A stretch of DNA of 17,542 nucleotides from NCBI GenBank assembly GCA_945949035.1, contig CAMFDH010000008.1, positions 1-17,542 of the forward strand, written 5' to 3'. Positions 1 to 9,534 of this stretch are shown in pieces. The position numbers and the translations under genes were made by a program. Position 1 is the first letter of the stretch. Each line of letters begins with the position of its first letter. This stretch comes from an uncultured Actinomyces sp. Its GTDB lineage: Bacteria; Actinomycetota; Actinomycetes; Actinomycetales; Actinomycetaceae. A model generated the notes under the pieces. The model searched no databases. It saw only the letters and a list, made by a program, of their open reading frames with translations, and was not told where the DNA came from.

Positions 1-633
1 CAGCCCCCGGGCGGAGAAACCTTGCAGAATGGACAGGAGAGCCTGCCCCGCGTCGAAACTCTCATCCAGGCCACTGGCCACAGATGCCCAGGCCCGGCCC
101 GAGGAGTCGACTGAGGAGTTGAAGTTCTCCGTGAAGTACAAGACGTTACTCACATCTCGCGCCTCCTGGATGAACGTCTGGAGGATGCGCCCGACTGTCG
201 CGTTCTTGAAGGTGCGGCGACCATCTGCATCGAACGTCGAATCTCGAATGTTCAGGATCTTCTTCATCATCCAGCCGTAGCCCGGAAGTTCGAACTGCCA
301 CTCGCCATCACGAGTCTGAGTACCGGACATCATGTTTCCGGTCTGCTTGATGTTCAAGAAGCGGCAGTTCGGAAACTCCTGATAGGCCCCCGACGGATAA
401 GGCCGTCCGGTGTCCGGGTTGACCGCGTTGGAGTTGAAGACCTCAAACGCCACATCGAGAGGACGATTGATCAACTTGTAGTTGCTCGTGTTCTCATGAA
501 GATTGATTCGCAACGAAGGAATGTCGTTGAGTGGAAGCCCAATCTCCCACGATGAAGGCTGAAGGAGGAACCCCCGATAGTCGCCGTCCGCCCAGCGCAC
601 CCGAAGACGCGCCTTCATCAAGTCGCCAGCCAT
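1..633 (-). CDS. minor tail protein, N-terminal part (Gp37/Tal-like), truncated by window edge
   Basis: The frame is open from an ATG at 633 to the left edge, giving 211 residues with no stop, so the C-terminus is outside the window. The start follows an AAGGGG ribosome site and lies 12 nt after the stop of the upstream tail-tip gene, so the two are probably cotranscribed. The protein starts MAGDLMKARLRVRWADGDYR and has short beta-rich segments, then a motif EWQFELPGYGWMMKKIL around residue 115, of the sort seen in actinobacterial siphovirus Gp37-like and Tal-like proteins that sit just after the Dit protein. From gene order it should form part of the tail tip or adhesion hub. No signal peptide, transmembrane segment or catalytic motif is visible in this part. 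The tail-protein role is fairly sure from position; the exact family is an inference. Confidence 0.7.
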   Translation of the reverse strand, partial: MAGDLMKARLRVRWADGDYRGFLLQPSSWEIGLPLNDIPSLRINLHENTSNYKLINRPLDVAFEVFNSNAVNPDTGRPYPSGAYQEFPNCRFLNIKQTGNMMSGTQTRDGEWQFELPGYGWMMKKILNIRDSTFDADGRRTFKNATVGRILQTFIQEARDVSNVLYFTENFNSSVDSSGRAWASVASGLDESFDAGQALLSILQGFSARGL

Positions 634-645
634 GATTCCCCTTAC

Positions 646-3600
646 TCACCTATTGGCGGCACGCGCACGAATGACCAGCTCACGATCGACCGCGTCACCG
701 TCGATGGCGGTCATCGAAATGTTCACCCCGGATGTGTGATCCAGCTTCTGCGCCGCCTCGTTCCATGTCAGCTTGTGCGTCAGCATCAACGGGCCATTAC
801 GGATGTAACGGAAGTTAGACCAGGCAGCCACCCCGTCAATCCGGTCGATGAACTCGGACCAGGACTCGCCCGTCTCCAACATGGTCTTCTTGTTGGAGAT
901 GTAGCACCTCATGTTGTCCGTGTTGCAGTACAGCCACTCCCCGTTGTTCAGGTTCACGCCGACCGGATCATCCCAGGCCACGCCGGTCTGCGACCAGCGG
1001 TCCACCAGCGACCACGACGCAAGATTCCGGTTTCCCCCCGGACCGCCCTGCACCCGGATGATCATCGAGTAGACAGGCACTGAGGAAACCTTGGCAACGA
1101 CACACCGCTGCGAGTTCCCTCGACCCTCGAACGCCTGCATGTAGACCTTGTGGCTGCGCCACTGGCCCGTCGGCACGTTGAAGACCGCCGTGGTCGTCAG
1201 CCGCAACGCCGCATGGTCGTACTCCGGCGCCGAAAGCGACTCCAGCTGAGCGTTGGCGAACTCCCCGTACGGACGGTTCGTGTCCGTCGGATCGTGCTCC
1301 GTGTCCGACATCAGGAAGATGCCCCGATACCGCTCCAGCCTGACCGACACCCACTTGCCTGTCCCGCACAGGGAAACAAAGTCGTTGTACCGCTGCCGCA
1401 GCATCGACTGGCTCTTCGCGGTGATCTCCACCTCGAAGGTGACCTTCATGGTGTCGAGCGGGTCATGCCACATGGCGATCTGGCCGTGCCACATCGGGAT
1501 CTCCAGGTCGAACCGCCGAGGAGAGATCGCCGACGCCCACTCAGTACCCTGCATCAGCTTGATGCCGTACTGCGGCTGAGTCAGGTTGAAGTCGTTGATG
1601 AAGTACCTGATGCACCGGTCCTTCGGCTCTTCGACCTCCTTCCCCTCGGGGTCCTGCGCGATCTGCCCGACAGCCTCGACGAAGTCCGTGAAGACCTCCG
1701 TAGTGCCCTGGCTCAGGTCGGCGGCACTCCCCGACGCCGACATGCGGTTGCGCAGAGTGCGTGAGACCTCGATCTGCACACCACCCCCGTTGAGCAGTGC
1801 GGTGGGGGTCACCTGCCCGGTAGCCGCCATGGTGGCGCCTGCCACGTTCCGGTTGACGATGTTGGCCGGGTACTGCTGATCCCCCCAGCCGCCCCCTTCG
1901 CGCCCCCCGTCGACAACATTGAAGCCCTTCTGGCGGAGAGCCTGGATGGTGCGCTGGCGGTTGTACGTGTCCAGCCCTCCGACGTAGGCCACCCCACCGT
2001 CCGGGTCATCCAGGTCATCAGCCCGGCCGTGATAGCTCCAGGAGTACTCGACCTGGTTCTGTAGGGCGAGGCAGTCAGGGTGGTCGAAGAGGACGGAGGG
2101 AATGCGGAGAAGGTTGCTGTTGTCCGGCGCCGTGGTTCCCTTCTTGCTCTCGACGCCGAAGAACTCGTGCCCGTACTGATCGGCGACGCCCTGGGCCATG
2201 GCGAGTGTCATCAACTCCTGCTGGTCGCCATGGATCGCCAGGTGCGAGACGTTGCTTCCCCGGGTGACCAGGTGCGTCTCATAATTGTCGGCGCTCTCGT
2301 TGTTGACGACCTCCTGCCAGCTCCGGTACGGAAACCGGTTGGCGATGGTCCTCAGGTGCGCCCGGCGAGGCAGTGTCTCAGACACCGACCAGCCGAACAT
2401 CAGCTTCGGCTCGCCGAGCTGGTCCCAGATGTTCAGCGCCTCCGGCTCGCGGATCTCCAGGCTCAGCTCGGTGTTGCGGATGTGATCCTCGATCAGCGTC
2501 GCCGTCGGCGCGTGGATGATCGTGAAGTGCGTGTTTCCGATGCTGGCCGGGTACTTCGGATTGGTTGAGGCGTTCCACATGTTGCCGTACACGGAGTAGA
2601 TGTACTCACCGAACAAGCACCAGGACTGCCGCACCACCGGGGCAGGTACTTCCGGAACCACCCAGATCGGTGCGGTGAAGTTCTTGTTCCGGAAGGCGGT
2701 CATGTCGTACACGTAATACGAGTCGATACCTCCCTGCCGCCGGAATACGCCCACCCGGTTGTTCGCCCAGTCCATCGACGGCGCTAGCCGCGTCGACCCG
2801 GAGGGGAAGACATCATAGATGTCAATATCACTGTCGCCCTTGTTGTACACCTTGTCGGCGACATACCGAATGCGGCAAATCTTCTTGCCGTAGGCGTTAC
2901 TGCCGATCGACAGTTCCGTGGCATCCGTGGCAAGCCACAGGTAGTACTGGCCCCCAACGTATTCGACGCCTCCCAGTGATGCGCCGTGATCGAAGCCCTT
3001 GCACCACATCCTGGAGACCAGGTTCCCGCTCGCGTCGACACGGTTCACGCAGATGTCCCCACGCGCCGAACGTGCGCCCGCCGGAGGAGCAACAGACTCC
3101 CCAGGGACGACCTGGTTGTCCGAAATGATCTGCGTGAAGAACATCTCCATAGTCGTCGGCTCCTGGCACGCCTGCTGATGCGCTCGGCCGTAGGCCAGAG
3201 TCACCTCCTTGCCGAGCACCTGCGTGGAGAACTCGCCGACATCGAACGGCCGGTCCGCCGCCGACACGGCGCTCTCATGCACCACGGAGGAGATGGCGGC
3301 AACGAAGTCGGCGAACGTCTGCGTGGTCGGCGAGGTGTCCTCGTCCGAGGCGTTACCGGACTCCACGAACTGATTCCGTAGCGCCCGGTTCAGCTCAATC
3401 TGCACACCCTTTCCGGACGCGGTCCGGTTGGCGATGTTGGCCGGATCGTCACCGTTCAGAGAGCCGTCCGTCGCCACCACGGCCGCGATGCCCTTGGCGT
3501 TCAGCGCCGCCACGACCCGATCGCGGTTGTAGAGGTCCAAACCGCCGACAAACGCGGTCGGTGTGGTGGTCCCGGCGGTTGCGTCCGAAACGCCGTGATA

Positions 3601-4533
3601 GCTGACGCAGTACTGCGACTGGGCGACCAGCGCCACGCACGCGGGATTGTCGAACCGGGTCGAGGTGATGTGCAGGTCGGCGTTGTTGATGGGCTTCCGG
3701 CCCACCATCGACCAGTACTTCTGGCCCTCCGCGCTGGCCACCTCACGGGCCAACGTCGTAGTCATCCGCTCGACCGCACCGCCGTGGATCGCAATGTGCG
3801 CCCACTTGGACGACGCCGAGATCTGCTCGACCTCGTAATCCGTGTCCAGTACCTCACCAGCGGCGAGATCAGCCCACCTGTTGTACTTGTCGTACGTTCC
3901 GAGGTAGTCCGACAAAGCCTTGACAAAAGCGGTGTAACGAGCCGATTTCGGGCTCGACAGGTCATCTGGGTCAGTGACAAGCGTCTTGCGGAACGTCAGA
4001 TCCAGCTCGACATTGACGCCCCGGCCGGTCCTGTTCCGGGCCGCAACGTTGTTCGGATCCAGCGCGTCCCCGCGCTCACCTCCTGTGGCGTTACCCTCCT
4101 CGGACTTCTTCACCACCTGAAATCCGGCAGCTGTCAGCACCTCGGCGACGCGATTCTGCCGCGTGGTGTCCAGGCCCCGAACCCGGACCTTACCCAGATC
4201 CCCCGGCAGCTCAGCCACGTCCGAGATGGCGTGCACAGCGAGGGTGTACGAGGCATTCTTCTGAAGCGCCAAGCACTGCGGCTCGTCGAAGTTCGGCGCC
4301 TGGATACGCAGCCGTTGGTTGTCGGCCGGGACTGTGGTGTCGTGCAAATCCAGCGCGTACCAGCTGTATCGATTGGCCGTCGCCACGTCCGTGACGATGT
4401 CCGTGGTCAGTCGCTCCAGCGCTCCACCGTGAATGGCAATGGCCGACCACTGCGACCTCCGGTCGTTCTTCGTGACCGTGTAGTTCGCCGTGGACTCGGA
4501 GGCCACCAGGGCAGCCCAGTTCGCGTAAGCCAT
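646..4533 (-). CDS. tail-tip protein: three PGA-hydrolase-like domains, TagC-like propeller and Dit-like C-terminus
   Basis: This is a 1295-residue protein with an ATG start behind GAGGAA, 10 nt after the tape measure stop. Three copies of a poly-gamma-glutamate hydrolase (PghP/YjqB, Gamma_PGA_hydro) pattern are visible. Domain 1 (about 1-210) has AIHGGALE (H35, E40), LAVH (H101) and VNVEL (E176). Domain 2 (about 215-425) has AIHGGAVE (H250, E255), SYHG (H313) and VQIEL (E380). Domain 3 (about 738-965) has AIHGDQQE (H768, E773), SYHG (H835) and VQIEV (E922). The family is a zinc-dependent, carboxypeptidase-like hydrolase of gamma-glutamyl links; these H/E residues are the expected metal and catalytic positions. 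Between domains 2 and 3 (about 430-735) lies a region with DHGASLG and YLWLAT that resembles the P68 RBP/TagC-like propeller. The end (about 970-1295) resembles a distal tail protein, as expected directly after a tape measure. The likely role is a tail-tip depolymerase acting on the target cell surface; the substrate is inferred. Confidence 0.83.
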   Translation of the reverse strand: MAYANWAALVASESTANYTVTKNDRRSQWSAIAIHGGALERLTTDIVTDVATANRYSWYALDLHDTTVPADNQRLRIQAPNFDEPQCLALQKNASYTLAVHAISDVAELPGDLGKVRVRGLDTTRQNRVAEVLTAAGFQVVKKSEEGNATGGERGDALDPNNVAARNRTGRGVNVELDLTFRKTLVTDPDDLSSPKSARYTAFVKALSDYLGTYDKYNRWADLAAGEVLDTDYEVEQISASSKWAHIAIHGGAVERMTTTLAREVASAEGQKYWSMVGRKPINNADLHITSTRFDNPACVALVAQSQYCVSYHGVSDATAGTTTPTAFVGGLDLYNRDRVVAALNAKGIAAVVATDGSLNGDDPANIANRTASGKGVQIELNRALRNQFVESGNASDEDTSPTTQTFADFVAAISSVVHESAVSAADRPFDVGEFSTQVLGKEVTLAYGRAHQQACQEPTTMEMFFTQIISDNQVVPGESVAPPAGARSARGDICVNRVDASGNLVSRMWCKGFDHGASLGGVEYVGGQYYLWLATDATELSIGSNAYGKKICRIRYVADKVYNKGDSDIDIYDVFPSGSTRLAPSMDWANNRVGVFRRQGGIDSYYVYDMTAFRNKNFTAPIWVVPEVPAPVVRQSWCLFGEYIYSVYGNMWNASTNPKYPASIGNTHFTIIHAPTATLIEDHIRNTELSLEIREPEALNIWDQLGEPKLMFGWSVSETLPRRAHLRTIANRFPYRSWQEVVNNESADNYETHLVTRGSNVSHLAIHGDQQELMTLAMAQGVADQYGHEFFGVESKKGTTAPDNSNLLRIPSVLFDHPDCLALQNQVEYSWSYHGRADDLDDPDGGVAYVGGLDTYNRQRTIQALRQKGFNVVDGGREGGGWGDQQYPANIVNRNVAGATMAATGQVTPTALLNGGGVQIEVSRTLRNRMSASGSAADLSQGTTEVFTDFVEAVGQIAQDPEGKEVEEPKDRCIRYFINDFNLTQPQYGIKLMQGTEWASAISPRRFDLEIPMWHGQIAMWHDPLDTMKVTFEVEITAKSQSMLRQRYNDFVSLCGTGKWVSVRLERYRGIFLMSDTEHDPTDTNRPYGEFANAQLESLSAPEYDHAALRLTTTAVFNVPTGQWRSHKVYMQAFEGRGNSQRCVVAKVSSVPVYSMIIRVQGGPGGNRNLASWSLVDRWSQTGVAWDDPVGVNLNNGEWLYCNTDNMRCYISNKKTMLETGESWSEFIDRIDGVAAWSNFRYIRNGPLMLTHKLTWNEAAQKLDHTSGVNISMTAIDGDAVDRELVIRARAANR

Positions 4534-4543
4534 CAGGGTTTCC

Positions 4544-7500
4544 TCACAGCGTTCCGTTGAGCGCCGCCGCGTATGCCAGCGAGCGGTTGATCGAGATCGA
4601 GGTGGGCTCGTCCCTTGGGTAGGTGTTGTTCACCGTGATGACGGGTCCCATGTTCGTGCGGGGGAGCTGAACCTTGCGGTCCGCGTTGCGGCTGACCTGA
4701 TTGACGAGAGTGTTAGCGGCTGCATTCATGGACGCAGCGGCACGCTGCATCATCAAGGACGAATGACGGTCGCCTCCGCCCTGCACCATGCCCCCGTTGG
4801 CGTAGTGGAAGGGCTGAGAGACCGACGCCTTCGCTCCCCGAGCGTTGATCTTCTCCAGCAACGCCCGGTGCTTCTTCGTCGCGGCGGCGTTGACGACGAA
4901 CTCGCCGTTGGACAGCCAAGCGGAGATCTTGTCGTCCCTGGGGCCGCCGGGCCCAGTGATGTATCCACCCGAAGCGGCCTGCACACTGCGCGAACCCTGA
5001 TCGATCTGGCGTCGGTAGGTGGTCTGCACCGTGTTCGCGTACGCCGTGGCAGTGCGACCGTTCAGACTACTCAGCGCGGTGGAGATCTGGGCGATCTTCG
5101 GCGAGGCGTTGTCGATGAGGTTCGCGGTCCCGGCGACGGTCTTCCCGTTGAAGCCGTCCATCACCTTGATGATCCCGCCGAGCTTGTTCGTCACCAGGTC
5201 TTCCAGCTCTGCCTTGCCCTCGGCGTCGAGCTGCGACTCGTTGCCGAGCACAAAGTTGATGAGAGCCTGGAAGAGCGCACGGAACTCGGTGTCGTTGAAC
5301 TTGCCGTCGCCGTTGACGTCGAATTTTCCGGTTGCTTCCTCGCCAAGCACAAGGTTGGCCAGTCCGGTCACCTTGGACCGGAACTCGGAGTCCTCCATCG
5401 CGGCCTTGCCCTTGACGTCGAGCAGCCCCATGACCTCCTGGAGCCGGACCCACGCCTCCAGCTGAACGATCGACGCCTTGGCCGGGGCGTCGTCCATGTC
5501 GATGGGGATCTTCGCCTTCTCCGCCGAGGCCAAGGTCTTGACGATGGCGGCGATGCGGTTGAAGTCGGCAGCTGTCTTCGCCTGGTCAAAGAGCACATCG
5601 ACCTCGGGCCGGATCTTCAGCTTGTCGGCCGTGGCGTACGTCTTCATGAGCTTGCCGATGTCAGCCCCGGCCTTGACCGCATCGAGAGCCACCTCGACGT
5701 CGATCTTCGGCTTCTTCTTGCCCAGCTCCTTGATCATCTTGTCGTAGGAGGCGACGATGTTGTTGAAGTCCTCCGGACTATCGGCGTCCTTCAGGGCCTT
5801 GCTCAAGCCGGAGGCGATGGTGTTGCGGGCCTTGGCCGACACGTTCTCCAGGGAGGCGATGCCCTTCAGTAGGCCACCTGCCAGCGCCTCGGTACTCTCC
5901 GCGCCGAGCGCCGCCAGGCGCGGCTTCAGCTTCTGAAGCTCTCCCGTGGTCAGCTGCGCCAGCTGCTGAATCATCGGCGCCGCCTCCGGACCCAGCTCGG
6001 CCAAGCCCTGGGTGATGTCCGCACCGAGGGTGCCGGAGATCTTGATGAGGTTGGCCGACCAGTTCTGCTGCGCCTGGGCGATCTTCTCCAGCTCGCGCAG
6101 AAAAGTGTTCAGGTTGCCCTTGGCACTCAACGAGAACTTGGAGACCGCGTCCTCCGAATCGCCCATGGCCTTCTTCGCCGCCGAGGCGAAGGCGTCCAGC
6201 GGAGTGCCGAAACCCTGAAGACTCTTACCCAGATTCGAAACGGCCGTTGCAACACTCTCGGCAGTCTGGTCCAGATCTTCGAGGTTGTCGCTGGTCAGCT
6301 TGATCTTGCCGCCCGCGACCACGGCCTCCTGCCCAGCCGTCTGAAGTGCATCACCCAGAAGGTCCTGGACAGTGCTGGCCTTCAGCGCCTCGTCGCTGGT
6401 GTCCCCGATGGTCTGCCTCAGCGCCTCCAGGAAGTCCTTTGCCCGGGTCGCCGCAGCCGCCTGCTCCACCAAGCTCTTGCCGTACTCCGTGTTCAGCATG
6501 CCTGGAGACGACCCGGCGCGGCCCATGTCGATGGTCTTGTTCAGATCCTTGATCGCCGCGTCAAGGGTTCCAGTGGCGGTTTCCGGGTCCCGCAGCGCCT
6601 TGGTGAGGATGTCCCCAACCTTCACGCCGGAGTCGCCAAGCTGATCCAGGGCCGTCTTGGAGAGCTTCGACCCATCAGCCAGCTTCGAGTTCGACAAGGC
6701 CGCCTCGGTGGCGTTGGTCAGCCACATCTTCGTCTGCGCGCCGATGGCCACTGTCGACTCGGCGAGGGCGGCATTGGTCCGCTTGATGCCCCCTTCAGCG
6801 TCATCGAGCTTGCTCAGGTAGACCTGAGCAGCCTCCGCACCCTTGCCGTGAGCAGCCGCCTGCCGCTCCAGCTCCGCCCGGTTTCCTGCCGTAGCTTCGA
6901 TTGCCCGCTTCTGCGCCTGGGCCTGGTTGAGCTGCCGGTTTGCCAGCTTGTCGTTTTCGGTGGAAAGGTCGCTGTACGCGTTGCGGACGAGGCGAATGTT
7001 CTCGCCAGACTTCTTGAACTCCTCAGTGTCCGCCTTGAGGGCGCTGACCAGACCGTCAGTACCGCCAGCAGCCTTGATCGAGGAGTCGTAGAGCTTGTCA
7101 GACTCCGAGCGAAAGTCCACCATCGACGCGATCAGAGGACCGAGAACCGCCGTCACGCCGAAGATGGCGATACCCCACGGCCCGAAGGCCAATGAAGCCG
7201 CCCGGGCCCGCAGGGCTGCGAGCTGTGTCGCGGTTCCCAGGGCCGTAACGCCTGATGCGCCTGCAAGACCGGCAACGGCTGCCTGTTGCGACGTGGAGGC
7301 CATGATGCGGTTCGCGGTGGCTGCCTGGGTAGCCGCCACTGCCTGGCGCTGAAGAGCGGCAGAAGAGGCAAAAGTCGAATTGGCGAGCACCTGCTGCGAG
7401 GCGACTGCCTGACCCGTCGCCATGACGCTGCGCTGCATCGCGGCGGCACTGGCCGAGCTGGCTACCGCCATCCGGGACCATGATGCGGACGAAGCCTGGT

Positions 7501-9529
7501 TTGCAGCCACCTGGCGCGCCGTCGCAGTGGCTGTGCTGTTCATCGCTGCGCCCATCGCGGTGATGGAGGCGGCAGAACGAGCAGCTGCCGCCTGACCGAC
7601 GGTCATCTGGCTGTTCGCCAGACGAAGACTGTTGGCCATGTTCACCGACGCGGCGGACGTTGCCGCCAGCTCCCCACGCATCGCCCGGTATGCCGTACCG
7701 ATGGTGAGGGTGGATACGCCCAGGTTGCGCTGAAGCTCGGACGTAGCAATGAGTGACTGAATGGTCTTGGAGAGGATGAGCTGGTAGGCAACAAACGCCG
7801 CACCGCCAGCAACCACCAAGGCAGTCAACGTACCGAAGACGGGCACGATGGGCCCGAGGGATGTCAAGGTCTTCATGACCCACGCCAGAGCTTCTGCCGC
7901 TGTTCCGATGGCTGCCGCAAACGGGCCTCCGGCCTGGGCGGCGAAGTTCTTGAACTCATCGGAAAGGTTCTGGAGCTTGGCCGCCGTGGTGTTGAAGATA
8001 TCCTCGGACTGCCGCTGAAGCTCTGTTCCCTTGGACCATTCCAGGTTGGCACTGGCAAAGGACTTGGACAGCACCTCGAAGTTGTTGCCCAGACGGGTGA
8101 AAGTGTCGATATCTCGGACCGCGTTGATGCCGAGGTCCCGCAGTACCGTCTGGAACCCTCCGGACTCCTGAGCGGCCCCCTTAAGGCCACGAACGAAGGC
8201 GAGGAAGAACTGGTCCGGATTGGTGTTGCGGAGGTTCATCACCTCCTTGCCCGTCATGTTCATAAGGGAAGCCAATTTGCCGAGGGACTGGCCGCCGTCC
8301 TGGATCGCGGAGTCCAGCTCCCCGAAGACACGGGTCAAAGAACCTCGGGCCAGCTCAGGACGCACACGCAGGGTCGCCAGAGCTGATGCCAGGCCAGTGA
8401 CCGCCTGGGCCGAGAGGCCGAAGACGTTGGAGACGGTGGCGATGGACTCGTTGATCCGCAGGATCTCCTGCTCGGTGGCGGCCGAGGCCGTACCGAGGGC
8501 GAGGATGGCGGAGCCTAGGTTCTCCATCTGGCTGGTGGGGACCTGCTGCATCTCGGCGATGCGGCCGAGCAGCAGTGTCGTCTCCTCGGCGGCCACGCCG
8601 GTGGTCAGCGAGAACCGGGCCACGGTCTGCGTAAAGGCGTCCAGCTGGTTGGCGGTAACGCCGATCTGGGCGCCGAGCTGACCGATACGGGCGACTTCCT
8701 CGAAGCTGATCGGCATGTCCGCAGCGATGGCCTGGAAGGCGTCCTTGAGCCCGGCAGCTTCCGCTGCCGCAGCTGAGACGACGCGGGTGACCTGGGCGAA
8801 CGCCTGCTCCTGACTGATGGCTGACCCGGCCAGGGTGGTTCCGATGGCCTGGAAGACCTGGAGTAGGCCCCGTCCTTGCTGTTCGATCTCGCCGAGGGAG
8901 GAGCGGACCGCGAACGAGGACTGCCCAAAGCCTCGCATGCCCTGGCTGGACCGCTCCAGCTCGGCGTTGAGGCGCCTCTGGGCGTTCGCGGCGCGCTGGG
9001 CGGCGTTCTCCACCCGCTGCTGCTCAATGGCCAGCCTGGCGGCTGCCTGGGCGTTCCGCTCGGCCGTCTGGGCCTGCTTGACGTCCATCTGGCCGACCGA
9101 GCGGATGATCTGGTAGCTGCGGGCCACCTTCTGGAGTGCAGAGGCCAGCTGGTTGTACAGGTTGACGGTGCGTCCGACGCGTTCCGCTTCCTTGGCGGAC
9201 ATGCCGTTGACGTTGCCGAGCGCGGTGCGGAGCTGGTCGAACGCCTTGGCCATCTGCTGGGGGCCCTTGGAGCCGTCGATGCGGCTGAGGGCCTGCATGG
9301 CGGAGGCGTACTTCTGGGCGGCGGAGGAGATCTGGTTGAACGCGGAGAGGAGCTTGAAGAGGTCGGCCGAGACCTTTTTGTTCGTCGCCTCCAGCTGGTT
9401 CAGCTGTACGTGGAGGTTCTGGAAGATCTTGGTCATGGACCCGCCGGAGCGGGTGACCTCGTTGGCGGCCTGAGAGAAACCACGCAGGTCGACCGAGATT
9501 CGAGCTGTGGCATCGAACTGTGCGGCCAC
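4544..9529 (-). CDS. tape measure protein (TP901-type), 1661 aa
   Basis: The protein sets tail length and fills the tube before injection. It begins at a GTG (9529) preceded by GAGG that overlaps the stop of the second chaperone. Residues 1-200 are coiled-coil-like (Q/A/E-rich). About 206-490 match the TP901 core style, with motifs such as SQEQAFAQVTRVVSA, GAQIGVTANQLDAF and LRVRPELARGSLTRVFGEL. Two hydrophobic segments near 559-586 and 781-801 are probable membrane spans, with an A/S/Q-rich stretch between them. About 1273-1365 hold KxKI repeats, and 1369-1447 three EF-hand-like repeats, the middle one DVNGDGKFNDTE (1404-1415) being a near-canonical calcium loop. The C-terminus has repeated short segments typical of tape measures. 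At roughly 1.5 angstrom per residue this length would give a tail near 250 nm (a rule of thumb). It follows the chaperones and precedes the Dit-like protein, the standard siphovirus order. Confidence 0.95.
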   Translation of the reverse strand: MAAQFDATARISVDLRGFSQAANEVTRSGGSMTKIFQNLHVQLNQLEATNKKVSADLFKLLSAFNQISSAAQKYASAMQALSRIDGSKGPQQMAKAFDQLRTALGNVNGMSAKEAERVGRTVNLYNQLASALQKVARSYQIIRSVGQMDVKQAQTAERNAQAAARLAIEQQRVENAAQRAANAQRRLNAELERSSQGMRGFGQSSFAVRSSLGEIEQQGRGLLQVFQAIGTTLAGSAISQEQAFAQVTRVVSAAAAEAAGLKDAFQAIAADMPISFEEVARIGQLGAQIGVTANQLDAFTQTVARFSLTTGVAAEETTLLLGRIAEMQQVPTSQMENLGSAILALGTASAATEQEILRINESIATVSNVFGLSAQAVTGLASALATLRVRPELARGSLTRVFGELDSAIQDGGQSLGKLASLMNMTGKEVMNLRNTNPDQFFLAFVRGLKGAAQESGGFQTVLRDLGINAVRDIDTFTRLGNNFEVLSKSFASANLEWSKGTELQRQSEDIFNTTAAKLQNLSDEFKNFAAQAGGPFAAAIGTAAEALAWVMKTLTSLGPIVPVFGTLTALVVAGGAAFVAYQLILSKTIQSLIATSELQRNLGVSTLTIGTAYRAMRGELAATSAASVNMANSLRLANSQMTVGQAAAARSAASITAMGAAMNSTATATARQVAANQASSASWSRMAVASSASAAAMQRSVMATGQAVASQQVLANSTFASSAALQRQAVAATQAATANRIMASTSQQAAVAGLAGASGVTALGTATQLAALRARAASLAFGPWGIAIFGVTAVLGPLIASMVDFRSESDKLYDSSIKAAGGTDGLVSALKADTEEFKKSGENIRLVRNAYSDLSTENDKLANRQLNQAQAQKRAIEATAGNRAELERQAAAHGKGAEAAQVYLSKLDDAEGGIKRTNAALAESTVAIGAQTKMWLTNATEAALSNSKLADGSKLSKTALDQLGDSGVKVGDILTKALRDPETATGTLDAAIKDLNKTIDMGRAGSSPGMLNTEYGKSLVEQAAAATRAKDFLEALRQTIGDTSDEALKASTVQDLLGDALQTAGQEAVVAGGKIKLTSDNLEDLDQTAESVATAVSNLGKSLQGFGTPLDAFASAAKKAMGDSEDAVSKFSLSAKGNLNTFLRELEKIAQAQQNWSANLIKISGTLGADITQGLAELGPEAAPMIQQLAQLTTGELQKLKPRLAALGAESTEALAGGLLKGIASLENVSAKARNTIASGLSKALKDADSPEDFNNIVASYDKMIKELGKKKPKIDVEVALDAVKAGADIGKLMKTYATADKLKIRPEVDVLFDQAKTAADFNRIAAIVKTLASAEKAKIPIDMDDAPAKASIVQLEAWVRLQEVMGLLDVKGKAAMEDSEFRSKVTGLANLVLGEEATGKFDVNGDGKFNDTEFRALFQALINFVLGNESQLDAEGKAELEDLVTNKLGGIIKVMDGFNGKTVAGTANLIDNASPKIAQISTALSSLNGRTATAYANTVQTTYRRQIDQGSRSVQAASGGYITGPGGPRDDKISAWLSNGEFVVNAAATKKHRALLEKINARGAKASVSQPFHYANGGMVQGGGDRHSSLMMQRAAASMNAAANTLVNQVSRNADRKVQLPRTNMGPVITVNNTYPRDEPTSISINRSLAYAAALNGTL

Positions 9530-9534
9530 TACAG

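Noticed and set aside
3595..5872. Long plus-strand open frames opposite the tail-tip and tape measure genes (3595-4560, 4763-5872)
   Set aside because: They have biased, Arg/Val/Leu/Asp/His-rich composition, no ribosome site or motif, and mirror the high-GC codon pattern of the minus-strand genes.
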